64,000 bases of DNA from Candidatus Thorarchaeota archaeon (GTDB taxonomy: Archaea > Asgardarchaeota > Thorarchaeia > Thorarchaeales > Thorarchaeaceae), in the NCBI GenBank assembly GCA_029855935.1, contig JAGSHN010000020.1, positions 1 to 64,000 on the forward strand. The letters run 5' to 3'. Shown here piece by piece: positions 1 to 8,359 of the stretch; position 1 is the first letter of the stretch; each line of letters opens with the position of its first letter. The notes beneath the pieces are model-generated. The model ran no database searches. It was not told the DNA's origin and worked only from the letters and a program-made list of their open reading frames with translations. Position numbers and translations under genes: made by a program.

Positions 1-1
1 C

Positions 2-763
2 GAACTGAGAGAAGACTACGCTGAGGTGTGGAACAACCTTGGTGTCCTCCTCGCCAGACAGGAGCGATGGGAGGAGGCTGAAACAGCACTCCGCAGGGCC
101 ATCGAACTGAGACCCGATCTTGCTGAGGCGTGGTACAACCTCGGCCTTCTGCTCAAGCAGATGAAGCGATGGGAGGAGGCCGTAGAGGCATTCCGCAGAG
201 TCGTCGAACTGCAACCAGACGATGCTAGGGCGTGGGGCGCCCTCGGCGGTCTCTTCGCCGGAGAGGAACGATGGGAGGAGGCTGAAGAGGCATTCCGCAG
301 AGTCGTCGAACTGAGACCCGATCTTGCTGAGGCGTGGTACAACCTCGGCAACCTGCTCGATGAGCGGAGGGAACGATGGGAGGAGGCTGAAGAGGCATAT
401 CGCAGGGCCGTCGAACTGAGACCCGATCTTGCTGAGGCGTGGTACAACCTCGGGGTCCTGCTCGCCGAGCAGAGGGAACGATGGGACGAGGCTGAAGAGG
501 CACTCCGCAGGGCCATCGAACTCAATCCCAATCTTGCTGGGGCGTGGTACAACCTAGGTCTTGTCCTTCTCGAGCAAGGGGAAATGGAGCCTGCTACCCA
601 AGCGCTCTCCGCTGCGATCCGACTTCAGCCCAGTCTTGCAGAGCCGTGTCTAGGACTTGCGGAGAAATGGGTGAAAAGTGGGCAATACGAGAAGGCAGGG
701 GCCGTGTATGATGCAGTCTTTCATTCAACCTCAGACGAGCAAATCAGAGAGCGTACCGAATAA
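2..763 (+). CDS. TPR-repeat protein (5' end outside window)
   Basis: The reading frame is open to the left edge, so the start lies outside the window; a GTG at 26 is only an internal codon. About seven consecutive tetratricopeptide units are visible, each built on W-x-N-L-G, R-W-E-E-A and A-I/V-E-L-x-P-D, which is the helix-turn-helix TPR pattern. Most units are 34 residues, but the fourth and fifth carry an extra residue in the turn (R-R-E-R-W). TPR arrays are protein-interaction scaffolds, so partner and pathway cannot be read from this fragment. No signal peptide or membrane segment is seen in the visible part, which suggests the cytoplasm. Successive units are nearly identical at DNA level, which suggests recent expansion by unequal recombination. 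The last two units are more diverged, as usual for an array end. Confidence 0.9.
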   Translation, partial: ELREDYAEVWNNLGVLLARQERWEEAETALRRAIELRPDLAEAWYNLGLLLKQMKRWEEAVEAFRRVVELQPDDARAWGALGGLFAGEERWEEAEEAFRRVVELRPDLAEAWYNLGNLLDERRERWEEAEEAYRRAVELRPDLAEAWYNLGVLLAEQRERWDEAEEALRRAIELNPNLAGAWYNLGLVLLEQGEMEPATQALSAAIRLQPSLAEPCLGLAEKWVKSGQYEKAGAVYDAVFHSTSDEQIRERTE

Positions 764-882
764 GAGCTCGATAAGGAAAGTCGAATGAGATACTTGCTTT
801 GCTGGGTGCCGCAACGGCCACGGATTGAAGATGGCCTTCTCCAGAAGGCCCAAATACCACAGAAACACCCAGAAATCCTGAG

Positions 883-2322
883 ATGTTGTCACGTTCTCTT
901 CTCAACGGGATCATTGCGCTCATCATAGTGCTGGGGATAGTTGCTGCAAGTCTCTATTTCGTGACTGTCATCAATCAGGGCAACACCCCGACTGAGACGA
1001 CTCCCACAACGACAGGCACCCCGCCCGCAATTGGGATAGTCGACCCATCCGACGGCGCCACTGTGAGCGGGCTGGTGAACATAACCTTTGTCGCCGATGA
1101 CGAGGATGGTATCCTCTCTACGGAGATACTGATTGACGGAGCGGTCAGGGCGAACGCCACAACAATGATCTGGAACACCACGCTGGAGAACAACGGCAGG
1201 CACAGGATCGTCTGCAGGGCCACCGACATCGAGGGCACGCCCGGAGAGGCCTCCGTCACGGTCACTGTGAACAACACCCGTGTGGTTCCCGAGACCATCA
1301 CAGAGCCCATCAAGGTGATGACCTACAACATCTGGGAGTCTGGCCGAGACCCCGACTGGAAGCAGGTGATGTTCGAGGAGAATCCCGACATCGTGGTGCT
1401 GATTGAGACCGGCCGGTTCGATGACTCTCAGGACGCCCTTCTCAACCGGATTGTCCTCGAGTTCAACACTCACTTCTCTGACGAGCTCCCGTATCAGGGT
1501 TACACCGCGGAGGGCATAGACTACACCACTGATGGCGAGGCCATCCTGAGCAGGTATCCAATCCTGGAGTTCAACCAGATACCGACCGTGAAGCTGGATG
1601 ACGGCTCATCCTACGATGTGACGCACGACTTCATCGAGGCGGTCGTGAGAGTCAACGGCACGGACATCCACGTGATCGGTGGTCATCTCAAGGCGATGGA
1701 GGGCAGCAACAATCAGCATCGCCGAGAGGTCGAGACCGAGGGCATCATCAACTATATGGACGACCTGGGAGATGTCCCGATCATCTTCCTCGCAGATATG
1801 AACTCCTTCTCGCCCGATGACACTGGTGGCCACGCACCACCGCCGACGACTGTGGACCTGGGCTACGGACCCCTGACAATGATGCTCCGGCCAGACGACC
1901 CGGTCTACGGACAATACTCGTCGAAGGTTCACACATTCATCGACGTCTTCCGCACCCTGAACCCCGATGACCCCGGCTACACCTATCCTGAGATTGGTAG
2001 GATCGACTACGTGATAGTGAACCAGCACTTTGCGGGGCTGGCCATCAACTCCACTGCCGGCGACACTCCTCACGCGGCCACAGGATCCGACCACTACTCG
2101 GTCGACGCGTTCCTGAAGGTGCCTCACCAAGCTGATCACCGTCCCATTCTTGCTTCGCCAAACTACAGTCTCATCTTATTCCCGAAATCTCGTCCCACGC
2201 CATGTCAACATCCCATCGGATTTCCGCACGTGAGCGAAGACGAGACACGATACTTGTCACACACGATAATCAAGTGCTTGCCTTGTTTTCTTGCCTTTCG
2301 TACCGGAACCTCACACGAGTAA
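883..2322 (+). CDS. Membrane-anchored EEP-fold phosphoesterase/nuclease
   Basis: Residues about 8-30 form one hydrophobic helix, followed by a Thr/Pro-rich linker and an Ig-like domain (about 50-130). Then comes an endonuclease/exonuclease/phosphatase (EEP) domain, about 145-415. The domain shows the family signatures in order: V-M-T-Y-N-I-W at its start, an acidic I-E-T, G-G-H-L-K (catalytic His region), L-A-D-M-N-S, and a terminal G-S-D-H-Y-S motif. The enzyme should be metal dependent and hydrolyse phosphodiesters (nucleic acid, phosphoinositide-like or sphingomyelin-like substrates); the substrate is not readable. The helix plus Asn-X-Thr sites suggest it faces outside. After the fold closes near residue 415 (about position 2130) the frame runs on for about 64 residues of Pro/His/Cys-rich sequence unlike the rest. 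The natural stop may have been lost. Confidence 0.8.
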   Translation: MLSRSLLNGIIALIIVLGIVAASLYFVTVINQGNTPTETTPTTTGTPPAIGIVDPSDGATVSGLVNITFVADDEDGILSTEILIDGAVRANATTMIWNTTLENNGRHRIVCRATDIEGTPGEASVTVTVNNTRVVPETITEPIKVMTYNIWESGRDPDWKQVMFEENPDIVVLIETGRFDDSQDALLNRIVLEFNTHFSDELPYQGYTAEGIDYTTDGEAILSRYPILEFNQIPTVKLDDGSSYDVTHDFIEAVVRVNGTDIHVIGGHLKAMEGSNNQHRREVETEGIINYMDDLGDVPIIFLADMNSFSPDDTGGHAPPPTTVDLGYGPLTMMLRPDDPVYGQYSSKVHTFIDVFRTLNPDDPGYTYPEIGRIDYVIVNQHFAGLAINSTAGDTPHAATGSDHYSVDAFLKVPHQADHRPILASPNYSLILFPKSRPTPCQHPIGFPHVSEDETRYLSHTIIKCLPCFLAFRTGTSHE

Positions 2323-2444
2323 GAGTGCAATGGCAACCGTCAGCCTTAGACCCAGCTGGAGAAACGAAGAGAAAACATAAGTGGCGAAAGCAATTCAAGG
2401 GAAGCATCAATGCAGGGGTATTCGTAGACTAGGGATGAAACAGA

Positions 2445-3401
2445 GTGTACTACTGGAGTTCAGTTGATTCAAGCTCGCCTTGTGGGGGTTTCTTGTATCT
2501 AGCCGCAAAGACTTGGGAACTCCTACAGGGGGCTCCATGGCTTGGAATCAGGATTGGTGAGAACTCTATCACGGATTTCAACTTGCTAGCATTGCAGCAT
2601 CTGTACCCTAGCCGGATAGTGACTATTGCGTATGATCAACGGTGGCGCGAACCCAAAACCGGAGCAGACTGGGAATGGTGGCTGACAGACAAGCAGTGGT
2701 GGATTGGGCTCCGGGTTCAGGCAAAGAAGATTGGTTCGCTGCGTCTTCGCTATCCGGCACTGACATACTCCCAAAACAAATCTAGTAATCAAATAGACAT
2801 ACTAATCTCGGAGGCGTGGAAGAGTACCCCGCCGAGAATACCAATCTACGTCTTCTACAACTACTGGAACAATCCTGACGCTTCCGCGGTGAATGATCGC
2901 CTCCGACAAGTACTCGATAGAACGTGTCGGGCCCGATGCGAAGGTGGAGTGGTATTTCCCCCAAGGCTACCAGGTCCACCTCTTTCTCCTATCTGTTTCT
3001 TGCGTTGCCCAAGTTGCGCACCGGTCATCCACTTTCCTCAAATGTTCGGTTGTGCAATGAGCCGGGCCGAGGCCGTGAGGGCCATCCTCACTGGAAGAGG
3101 AAACTGGCTGAAGGAAATAGCAAAGACGATGTACCCGTGGTGCCATCTTGTCTGTCAGTGTAGGCCAAGTTTCCCTGACCGGAGTCGAGCTGGATTGCCG
3201 TGGAGAGCCTTGGATTTTCTCCGTCTAATAATGCGAGATGACGTTGAAAGATTTCCTTATGACACGGTCATAACTCAAGAGCCTCCGGACTATGTTGTCA
3301 AGCTTGTGAGGCACGAAGAGCTTTCTTTAGGCGACTGGGAGCACGCTGGCGTCAACAGGATAGTGGTAACCTCTGACTGGCGATTAACTGAACCAGAATA
3401 G
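2445..3401 (+). CDS. Probable DUF6615-family protein (PD-(D/E)XK-like nuclease candidate)
   Basis: The N-terminal half shows a chain I-T-D-F-N-L-L, then E-x4-G-A-D-W-E-W-W, then R-V-Q-A-K-K, followed by P-I-Y-V-F-Y-N-Y-W and later F-G-C-A-M-S-R-A. From memory this matches DUF6615, whose E...D-x-E...Q-A-K layout resembles the active site of PD-(D/E)XK nucleases; I could not verify it. If so it would be a cytosolic nuclease, perhaps in a defence setting. The GTG at 2445 is the first start after an in-frame stop at 2436. Residues about 160-200 are Pro/Cys-rich and fit the family poorly, and another frame is open at 2924-3163, so a compensated frameshift or decay is possible. It stands alone, with no neighbour in the same short operon. 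Confidence 0.5.
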   Translation: MYYWSSVDSSSPCGGFLYLAAKTWELLQGAPWLGIRIGENSITDFNLLALQHLYPSRIVTIAYDQRWREPKTGADWEWWLTDKQWWIGLRVQAKKIGSLRLRYPALTYSQNKSSNQIDILISEAWKSTPPRIPIYVFYNYWNNPDASAVNDRLRQVLDRTCRARCEGGVVFPPRLPGPPLSPICFLRCPSCAPVIHFPQMFGCAMSRAEAVRAILTGRGNWLKEIAKTMYPWCHLVCQCRPSFPDRSRAGLPWRALDFLRLIMRDDVERFPYDTVITQEPPDYVVKLVRHEELSLGDWEHAGVNRIVVTSDWRLTEPE

Positions 3402-4136
3402 AAAAGGCTGTCTCACGCGCTCCTAGGGAGTTCCTCGGTACCTTCTTGGAACACGCAACACTTGGAGCTGGGAGTTACAACGGTGAGATTGCAGTCACTG
3501 CAATGTCGGACGGTGCTGCCACGTTCCCATTGTTGCCCACAAACCGTCTACCTCGCCGTCGCGGTGTCTATCTGAACTCTCTCCCGAAACTTCTCGCAGA
3601 GCTCAGACACGGCTGCATTCGAACTCCGTTCGAAACCTCAGCCGGGCTCGGATTGAATTGTAGCTCAGAGGAGTATCCAAAGATGTGTGGAAACGCTGAA
3701 TGGTTCCCGAGTCAGCCAAGCAATATCACTCTGACAATTCAATCTAGACATCCTTAATGACCGGGGGATGACAACCTGATTGCACTTTGGTGATACAGAC
3801 GGATGCGAATCCAACAGGAACTCCGGCCCACATTCCGTCGCAGGCAAGCATGCAGAGAAGACGGAAGACTATGCACGCATTTCCAAATGCCCACGCAGAA
3901 CGGCACTGTTCACAGTTGACGAAGATCGACGTTTTTCCGAAACAACCACGGGAATGCTCAGGATGAAGATCAAAGAATGGGGAAACGTTGCTTGCAAACA
4001 GGAACGTCGATGATGAGGGATATGGCGGATGTGGAATGCTCCGGTTGAGAGCCAAAAAGTATGGTCGGGTCCCTCTGTGGTGAGGGACCGCTTTGGGAGT
4101 CCGGCGGCGAACAGGAGAGTCTGCTGCGTGCAGATG
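3402..4136. other. 735-base region with no supported gene
   Basis: Several short overlapping frames exist on both strands, but none shows a domain, a conserved motif, codon-like composition or a convincing ribosome-binding site. I see no tRNA, no strong inverted repeat and no mobile-element end. Together with the odd neighbours on both sides it may be decayed sequence. Confidence 0.5.
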
Positions 4137-4439
4137 TCAGTAGACCTCTCGTGGACTGCGAAGCAGGCGCTCGGGTAGCTTTCCTCCCTCACCGAGAATC
4201 TCGAGCTCGTGGTCGCGGCCGTATCGACCGCCGTCGCTACAGAGGAAGCCGGACTTGACTATGCTACGGGCCTGCCTCTCGGCAGCCCTGCGCGTGATCA
4301 TATTGATGTGCGCCGGCACCGACATTATCAGCTTCTTCTGTGACTCGTCAATCACGAGCAGAATCGTGTCAGGGCTCTCCCTCTTTGTCGTCTCCTTAAA
4401 CTTAGAGGTGCTCTCATCGAACTCTAGGTACCAAGGCAT
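4137..4439 (-). CDS. Small conserved-looking protein of unknown function
   Basis: A 100-residue cytosolic protein, ATG at 4439. It begins with a strand-like W-Y-L-E-F-D-E segment, then a charged stretch. A beta strand follows (T-I-L-L-V-I-D), then K-K-L-I-M-S-V-P and a basic helix I-T-R-R-A-A-E-R-Q-A-R-S-I-V-K-S-G-F. The composition and the alternating hydrophobic pattern look like a real folded protein rather than chance. It has no membrane segment, and only one Cys. It lies 105 bases downstream of the zinc protein at 4545-5231 on the same strand, so the two could be cotranscribed. I do not recognise the family and assign no function. Confidence 0.55.
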   Translation of the reverse strand: MPWYLEFDESTSKFKETTKRESPDTILLVIDESQKKLIMSVPAHINMITRRAAERQARSIVKSGFLCSDGGRYGRDHELEILGEGGKLPERLLRSPREVY

Positions 4440-4544
4440 GACTCACAGAGCCTCCCAATCGTCGATACTTGTTCTGAGGATTACTTGTCGGTATTTATCT
4501 GATTCTAGGGCGTCTTTCACGCTCCCGCGGCGTCCCCGTGAGCC

Positions 4545-5231
4545 CTATGAGAGAAGATGAGCCGTGCCGCAGTGAGCACAGACGATGGCCTTCTGACCCT
4601 CCTCAGGAACTGGGAGAGGAGCGCCGCAGTTCTGGCACCTCAGAGCCGTCAGCTCGTGCTTCTCCGTAGGCGGTACCGTCAGTCGAAACACTCTGTCGGC
4701 GATGTCCGCCAAGGTCTTGCCGACCCTTGCCGCAGCTGCAGCGATGGCACTACGCTCAGGATCAGTCAGAGCGGCGAGCCCAACGGCCTTGAAGAAACCG
4801 TCAATGGTCTTTCCGACCTTGCCCACCAGAGCCGCCGCCTTGTACGCAAGGACATCACTGACGTAGAGCTCTGGGAGCTCGCTGTCGGGGTGGCCGGGTA
4901 TCTGGTAGCCGTGTCTCCAGTCCGTTCTCTCCTTCCTCAGTCCCGCAATCTCGTGGCCACAGCTGGGACATACCAGCCTCCATCCCTGAGTCCGAAACAG
5001 CCCCTTCTTTACCTTCTTCTCCCCCACGTTGTACCAGCATCGTTTGTGAGCGGTCTTTCCGCAGCTCGGGCAGGTGAACAGGTGGTAACGCTCGGGCCTC
5101 AGTCTGACGGGGCGGCCAGTGTGCACCTCTGCATACTCAAGGTCAGCATTCCTGTAGTTGAGGAGATATCTGCCACAGATAAAACAGACCTTGCCGTCCA
5201 GTTCGCGAAGCCGTTCAACATCGTACTTCAA
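4545..5231 (-). CDS. Cysteine-rich zinc-binding protein
   Basis: A 228-residue protein with several zinc-ribbon-like sites. C-x2-C at residues about 16-19 is followed by C-x2-C-x3-A-H-K-R-C (about 54-65), a RING/treble-clef-like cluster, then C-P-S-C near 88. After an Ala-rich helical middle, a C-terminal zinc ribbon follows: C-x2-C-G-A-P-L ... C-x2-C-G-T. Treble-clef and ribbon domains bind nucleic acid or protein; ubiquitin-related roles occur for RING-like folds in Asgard archaea, but nothing here proves that. No membrane segment is seen. The ATG at 5231 is the first in frame. The gene overlaps nothing and precedes the small gene at 4137-4439 on the same strand. Confidence 0.7.
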   Translation of the reverse strand: MKYDVERLRELDGKVCFICGRYLLNYRNADLEYAEVHTGRPVRLRPERYHLFTCPSCGKTAHKRCWYNVGEKKVKKGLFRTQGWRLVCPSCGHEIAGLRKERTDWRHGYQIPGHPDSELPELYVSDVLAYKAAALVGKVGKTIDGFFKAVGLAALTDPERSAIAAAAARVGKTLADIADRVFRLTVPPTEKHELTALRCQNCGAPLPVPEEGQKAIVCAHCGTAHLLS

Positions 5232-5432
5232 TGGGGCTCACCGACGGCACTGGTAGAGATTCGCCAATAAAGCCTTGCCTACTACCAATCATCGACTCCA
5301 AGGCTCCTGAATGCCTCAGTGTTTCCTGCCGAGAGCCCTGCGAGCGGATTTGGCAAGATTCTCACAGACTCTCCTCGCTGTACGTATTGGCCTGTCTGGC
5401 TACGACTCGAGTGCCGTGTATCTGTCAACTCA

Positions 5433-5855
5433 TCAGCCGACTCTACATTCTCCGACGAACCCCAGCTCGACCACCCGGCGCCTCGGCCCATCGCATTCAA
5501 CGAACAAGACCCTCTGCCAGGTGCCCAACACAGGATGGCCGTCACGTACGATCAGTGAGACACTCATTCCGAGGACACTGGTAATCAGGTGGGAGTGCGC
5601 ATTGCTGTCCACGCGGTCGTGTTGGTAGCCGCGTCCCTTCGGAATCAATCGTAGGAGAACCGTCTCGAAATCTTTCATCAGTCCGTGTTCGGCCTCGTTG
5701 ACAGTGAGACCCGCAGTCGTGTGTCTCGTGGAGAGTGTGAGAAGTCCGTTCAGAGCTCCACGTTGGCGTACCCACTCGTCCACTCTTGAGGTTATGTCGA
5801 TCACTTCGACCTCTCGACTTGAACTGACAGAGATCGAGCCCGTACGGAACTCCAT
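5433..5855 (-). CDS. YjbQ/UPF0047-family protein
   Basis: A 140-residue protein matching the YjbQ (UPF0047) family in length and motifs. I see I-D-I-T near the N-terminus, then S-T-R-H-T-T-A-G-L-T-V-N-E, a central D-S-N-A-H-S-H-L-I-T segment and a late G-T-W-Q-R-V-L-F-V-E. The conserved His residues lie in the trimer interface of known structures. Members have been linked to a weak thiamine-phosphate-synthase-like activity, so the biochemical role is uncertain. I chose the ATG at 5855 because the family starts with the E-F-x-T-G strand there; the frame stays open to 5942 but that extension looks non-coding. It is monocistronic as far as can be seen. Confidence 0.85.
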   Translation of the reverse strand: MEFRTGSISVSSSREVEVIDITSRVDEWVRQRGALNGLLTLSTRHTTAGLTVNEAEHGLMKDFETVLLRLIPKGRGYQHDRVDSNAHSHLITSVLGMSVSLIVRDGHPVLGTWQRVLFVECDGPRRRVVELGFVGECRVG

Positions 5856-6239
5856 CTTCAACCACAACTTGGACAACATCACGGCGCGTGAAATCACTTT
5901 CGAACCACCTGAATTGGCTGAGAGGACACAGACCCTTCGCAACGCTGTGCAGATCGGCTCGGTTGCCGCTTGCTCACCAGTCCGCGTCTCTGTTGTCGCA
6001 GGAACGGAGAGGCGTGAGTTGAGGAGAGATGTGTCTTCAGAGGGCGGCTGGCTCTCTCTTCCTGATGACGCCGAGGGATTGGAATCTCCGGGTCACTTCT
6101 CTTCTCACAACTGAGTTAGGCGCGTGTGGCGAACTCCCCTGAGGCCCGCCGACCCAAGTTCTGGTACAAGGACCCGATTGTCTGTCATGCGAAGACCCTT
6201 GAGACTGGAAAGAGTCATCAAGAACCACCAACATAGCAC
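5856..6239. other. 384-base intergenic region without a supported gene
   Basis: This stretch lies between the divergent YjbQ-family gene and the membrane-protein gene at 6240, so both promoters must be in it. No clear TATA element, operator or RNA gene could be recognised. Short frames on both strands lack protein-like composition. Confidence 0.45.
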
Positions 6240-7163
6240 GTGCTGTATCACATCGGACCCGAGCGAACTACTGCAGACCGTGCACCCCAGAAACTGTCCG
6301 CGCGGGTTCGATCTGGCCCGGAGGACCTATGGTTGCATACTCGGGGTGAGAGGCGCGATTTCGTAGTGGGAGCAATTGGTGGAGTCGCCCTAGTCGTGCT
6401 GATGAGCATCTATCTCTACCCCCACCTGATCGCGATGTCGGTCCTGTTCTCTATCGTCTACGCCTTCTACGGCACGGTTGGAATAATCAATGTTCTCGAC
6501 AGAGTCTTCCGGGATGAACGCGTGGTCACATCGCTGTCGTTACTGGCGTTGCTGGTCTTGTACGTCATGCCAGTGCTTCAGTTCGGTTCGAGTCCCGGCA
6601 CGGAGGTCCCAGGCTACGTGGACATACGCTCTCCAACCGACTTTGTCATGTCCATCATCCTGCTGGTGAGGATCTTCGCCTTCGTGATGGGTCTGGGCTG
6701 GGTCCTCTTCCTGTGGTTCTCCAACAGCGCGCTGAACGCCCTGGCCAAGCTGCAGGAGATGGGGCCGACTATGACGGGATTTGGTGCGGTCCTGTACACG
6801 TTTGGTGGAGTCCTCCTGTACCTCGCACTGCGGACCTGCGTGGTTCTGCTGACAGGCCTCTACGAGATGGGAATCTTCGCAATACCGGTTCCTCCTGATG
6901 CAGTGCTCAGTGCGCATCTGCTCTGGATTCCAGCTTCCATGCTCGCTGTCATCCTGAGAAGCCAGGGGCAGGTGCCGCTGATGCCCAACGACACCGCGAC
7001 GGCTGACAAGTCTGTGAGACTTCGTCTGTATCTCGGGATCTGGTTACTGCTTGTGGGAGACTTGTTCTGGGGACGGGGAGTCACAATGCCACTGTGGTTG
7101 TTCATCGGTGCCGCACTCATAGCTCGGGCCATAGAGACGATGGCGACAACTGAGGTCAACTAG
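6240..7163 (+). CDS. Polytopic membrane protein of unknown function
   Basis: A 307-residue protein with about eight hydrophobic segments starting near residue 41 (for example V-V-G-A-I-G-G-V-A-L-V-V-L-M) and ending with a short charged tail. The first 40 residues are hydrophilic and may be over-called: the GTG at 6240 is the most upstream start, but no ribosome-binding site singles it out. No transporter signature, catalytic motif or metal site is visible. Loops are short, as for a small channel, sensor or structural membrane protein. The next feature downstream is the decayed gene copy at 7321. No function can be assigned. Confidence 0.65.
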   Translation: MLYHIGPERTTADRAPQKLSARVRSGPEDLWLHTRGERRDFVVGAIGGVALVVLMSIYLYPHLIAMSVLFSIVYAFYGTVGIINVLDRVFRDERVVTSLSLLALLVLYVMPVLQFGSSPGTEVPGYVDIRSPTDFVMSIILLVRIFAFVMGLGWVLFLWFSNSALNALAKLQEMGPTMTGFGAVLYTFGGVLLYLALRTCVVLLTGLYEMGIFAIPVPPDAVLSAHLLWIPASMLAVILRSQGQVPLMPNDTATADKSVRLRLYLGIWLLLVGDLFWGRGVTMPLWLFIGAALIARAIETMATTEVN

Positions 7164-7320
7164 GCACAACATCCTGAGGTCACCATTCAGAGACAGTCGC
7201 TTCATGGCGGCGAGGACAGACGCCGTCTCAACCTATTCTGAGTTCACGTGAGGCTGCGCCAGAGGACTCTGGGGGCTGACCCCTGTGGGTGTGTCCTCCG
7301 TTCAACCCACGTCGATTGAG

Positions 7321-7560
7321 TTGACAACAGGACCCAACGCAGAGGTCTCGGACGAAGCACAACGCAGATGTTTGACCTGTAGAGGGTACGATGCACTCGC
7401 TGTGCTGAGACCGAGAACAACTGTCTATGCTGTTGGGCACGCGGAACCCACAGACTACCGCGCTACCCAGATACCCTCACAGGGAGAGCAGGCAGTGAGA
7501 GAATTGATAAACTACAGGATGACTACCATAGCCAACTATGTTTATCAAGACCCCGGTGGA
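7321..7560 (+). pseudogene. Truncated copy of the histidine-phosphatase-fold gene at 8360
   Basis: About 240 bases align with the region 8311-8540, covering some 45 bases upstream of the start codon and the first third of the gene. Shared blocks include the leader with C-C-C-A-A-C-G-C and the coding segment for L-R-P-R-T-T-V-Y-A-V. The copy has ATG at 7368, but TAG follows at 7380 and the reading frame then shifts, so it cannot make the protein. Similarity fades where the next membrane-protein gene starts at 7538. This is a partial tandem duplication placed about 990 bases upstream of the intact copy. Confidence 0.75.
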
Positions 7561-8242
7561 GATTGCGCCAAACTGCGTGGTGTGTTCCGAACCTGCCGAC
7601 CGCGCATTGGAGTTCTTCGACCCTCTCGGTAAGTGCCAAGTCCCTATGTGCGAGAGACACACCCAAGAGGCTGTGGCGCTGGCCAAGCGCCGCATCGCGA
7701 GGACCTATGTGCTCATCGTGCTGGGATTCGCTGTCACCACGTTTCCATTGTACTCTCTGATCTACCTGGCGACATCTTCTCAACCCTTGACCTTCGCCGC
7801 GCTCGGCGCGACACTGGCGGCGATCTCGTGGCTGGCATCATATTACTTTGCGCGCAGCGAGAATCCGTTCTTGGCGAGGGCAGTTTCTCCGGCGATAGTC
7901 ACTCGCGTGGCCCCATTTGTGATCAGGACTCTGCCGCCGACCGTTCCCGTACTGGCCGCGATCGTGTCACCCATTCTGGCTGTCCCCAACACGGTCCTGC
8001 TCACCATCGCCCCCGAAGATGTAGTCCTGCTGATGCTCGTGGTTCCTCTTGGCGTCGGAATGGCTGCGCTTGTGGTGTTGAGACACTGGTCCTTCGAGTC
8101 ACACTCTTGGTGGTGGCGAAAGGTGTTCCGGGTTCGGCTCTTTATGCGGGAGGAGGGTGTGACAGCCGAACTCCCCGACAATGTGGTCATCGAAAGGGGG
8201 GTAGCTAGCGACTCATTCGAAGATGGCCACCATGTGGACTGA
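7538..8242 (+). CDS. Membrane protein with N-terminal Cys/His cluster
   Basis: A 234-residue protein. Residues 13-16 form C-V-V-C and residues 33-41 form C-x4-C-E-R-H, a spacing typical of a small B-box- or zinc-ribbon-like metal site facing the cytoplasm. Four to five membrane segments follow: two near 54-98, then segments near 115-160 and 165-185. A soluble C-terminal tail ends in an acidic stretch with several His. The start ATG at 7538 falls inside the tail of the decayed phosphatase copy, so the first codons are overprinted on duplicated sequence. No transport or enzyme motif is seen. The next gene starts 117 bases downstream in the same direction. Confidence 0.7.
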   Translation: MFIKTPVEIAPNCVVCSEPADRALEFFDPLGKCQVPMCERHTQEAVALAKRRIARTYVLIVLGFAVTTFPLYSLIYLATSSQPLTFAALGATLAAISWLASYYFARSENPFLARAVSPAIVTRVAPFVIRTLPPTVPVLAAIVSPILAVPNTVLLTIAPEDVVLLMLVVPLGVGMAALVVLRHWSFESHSWWWRKVFRVRLFMREEGVTAELPDNVVIERGVASDSFEDGHHVD

Positions 8243-8359
8243 GGTCACAAAAGAGTGTGAACAGAGATTCAAATGGGCCTTCAGGGCAATCTCAAGACCC
8301 GGTGCGATTAAGTTATTAGCAGGTCCCAACGCGCAGGTTGCGGACGGAGCGCGACCCAG

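Noticed and set aside
16-552. Long minus-strand frame opposite the TPR gene, rich in Ser and Arg
   Set aside because: It mirrors the 34-residue periodicity of the TPR codons and is a shadow of the repeat, with no independent start signal.
3446-4055. Short overlapping frames on both strands in the gene-poor stretch
   Set aside because: No conserved motifs or protein-like patterns; several frames of similar length compete, as expected by chance.
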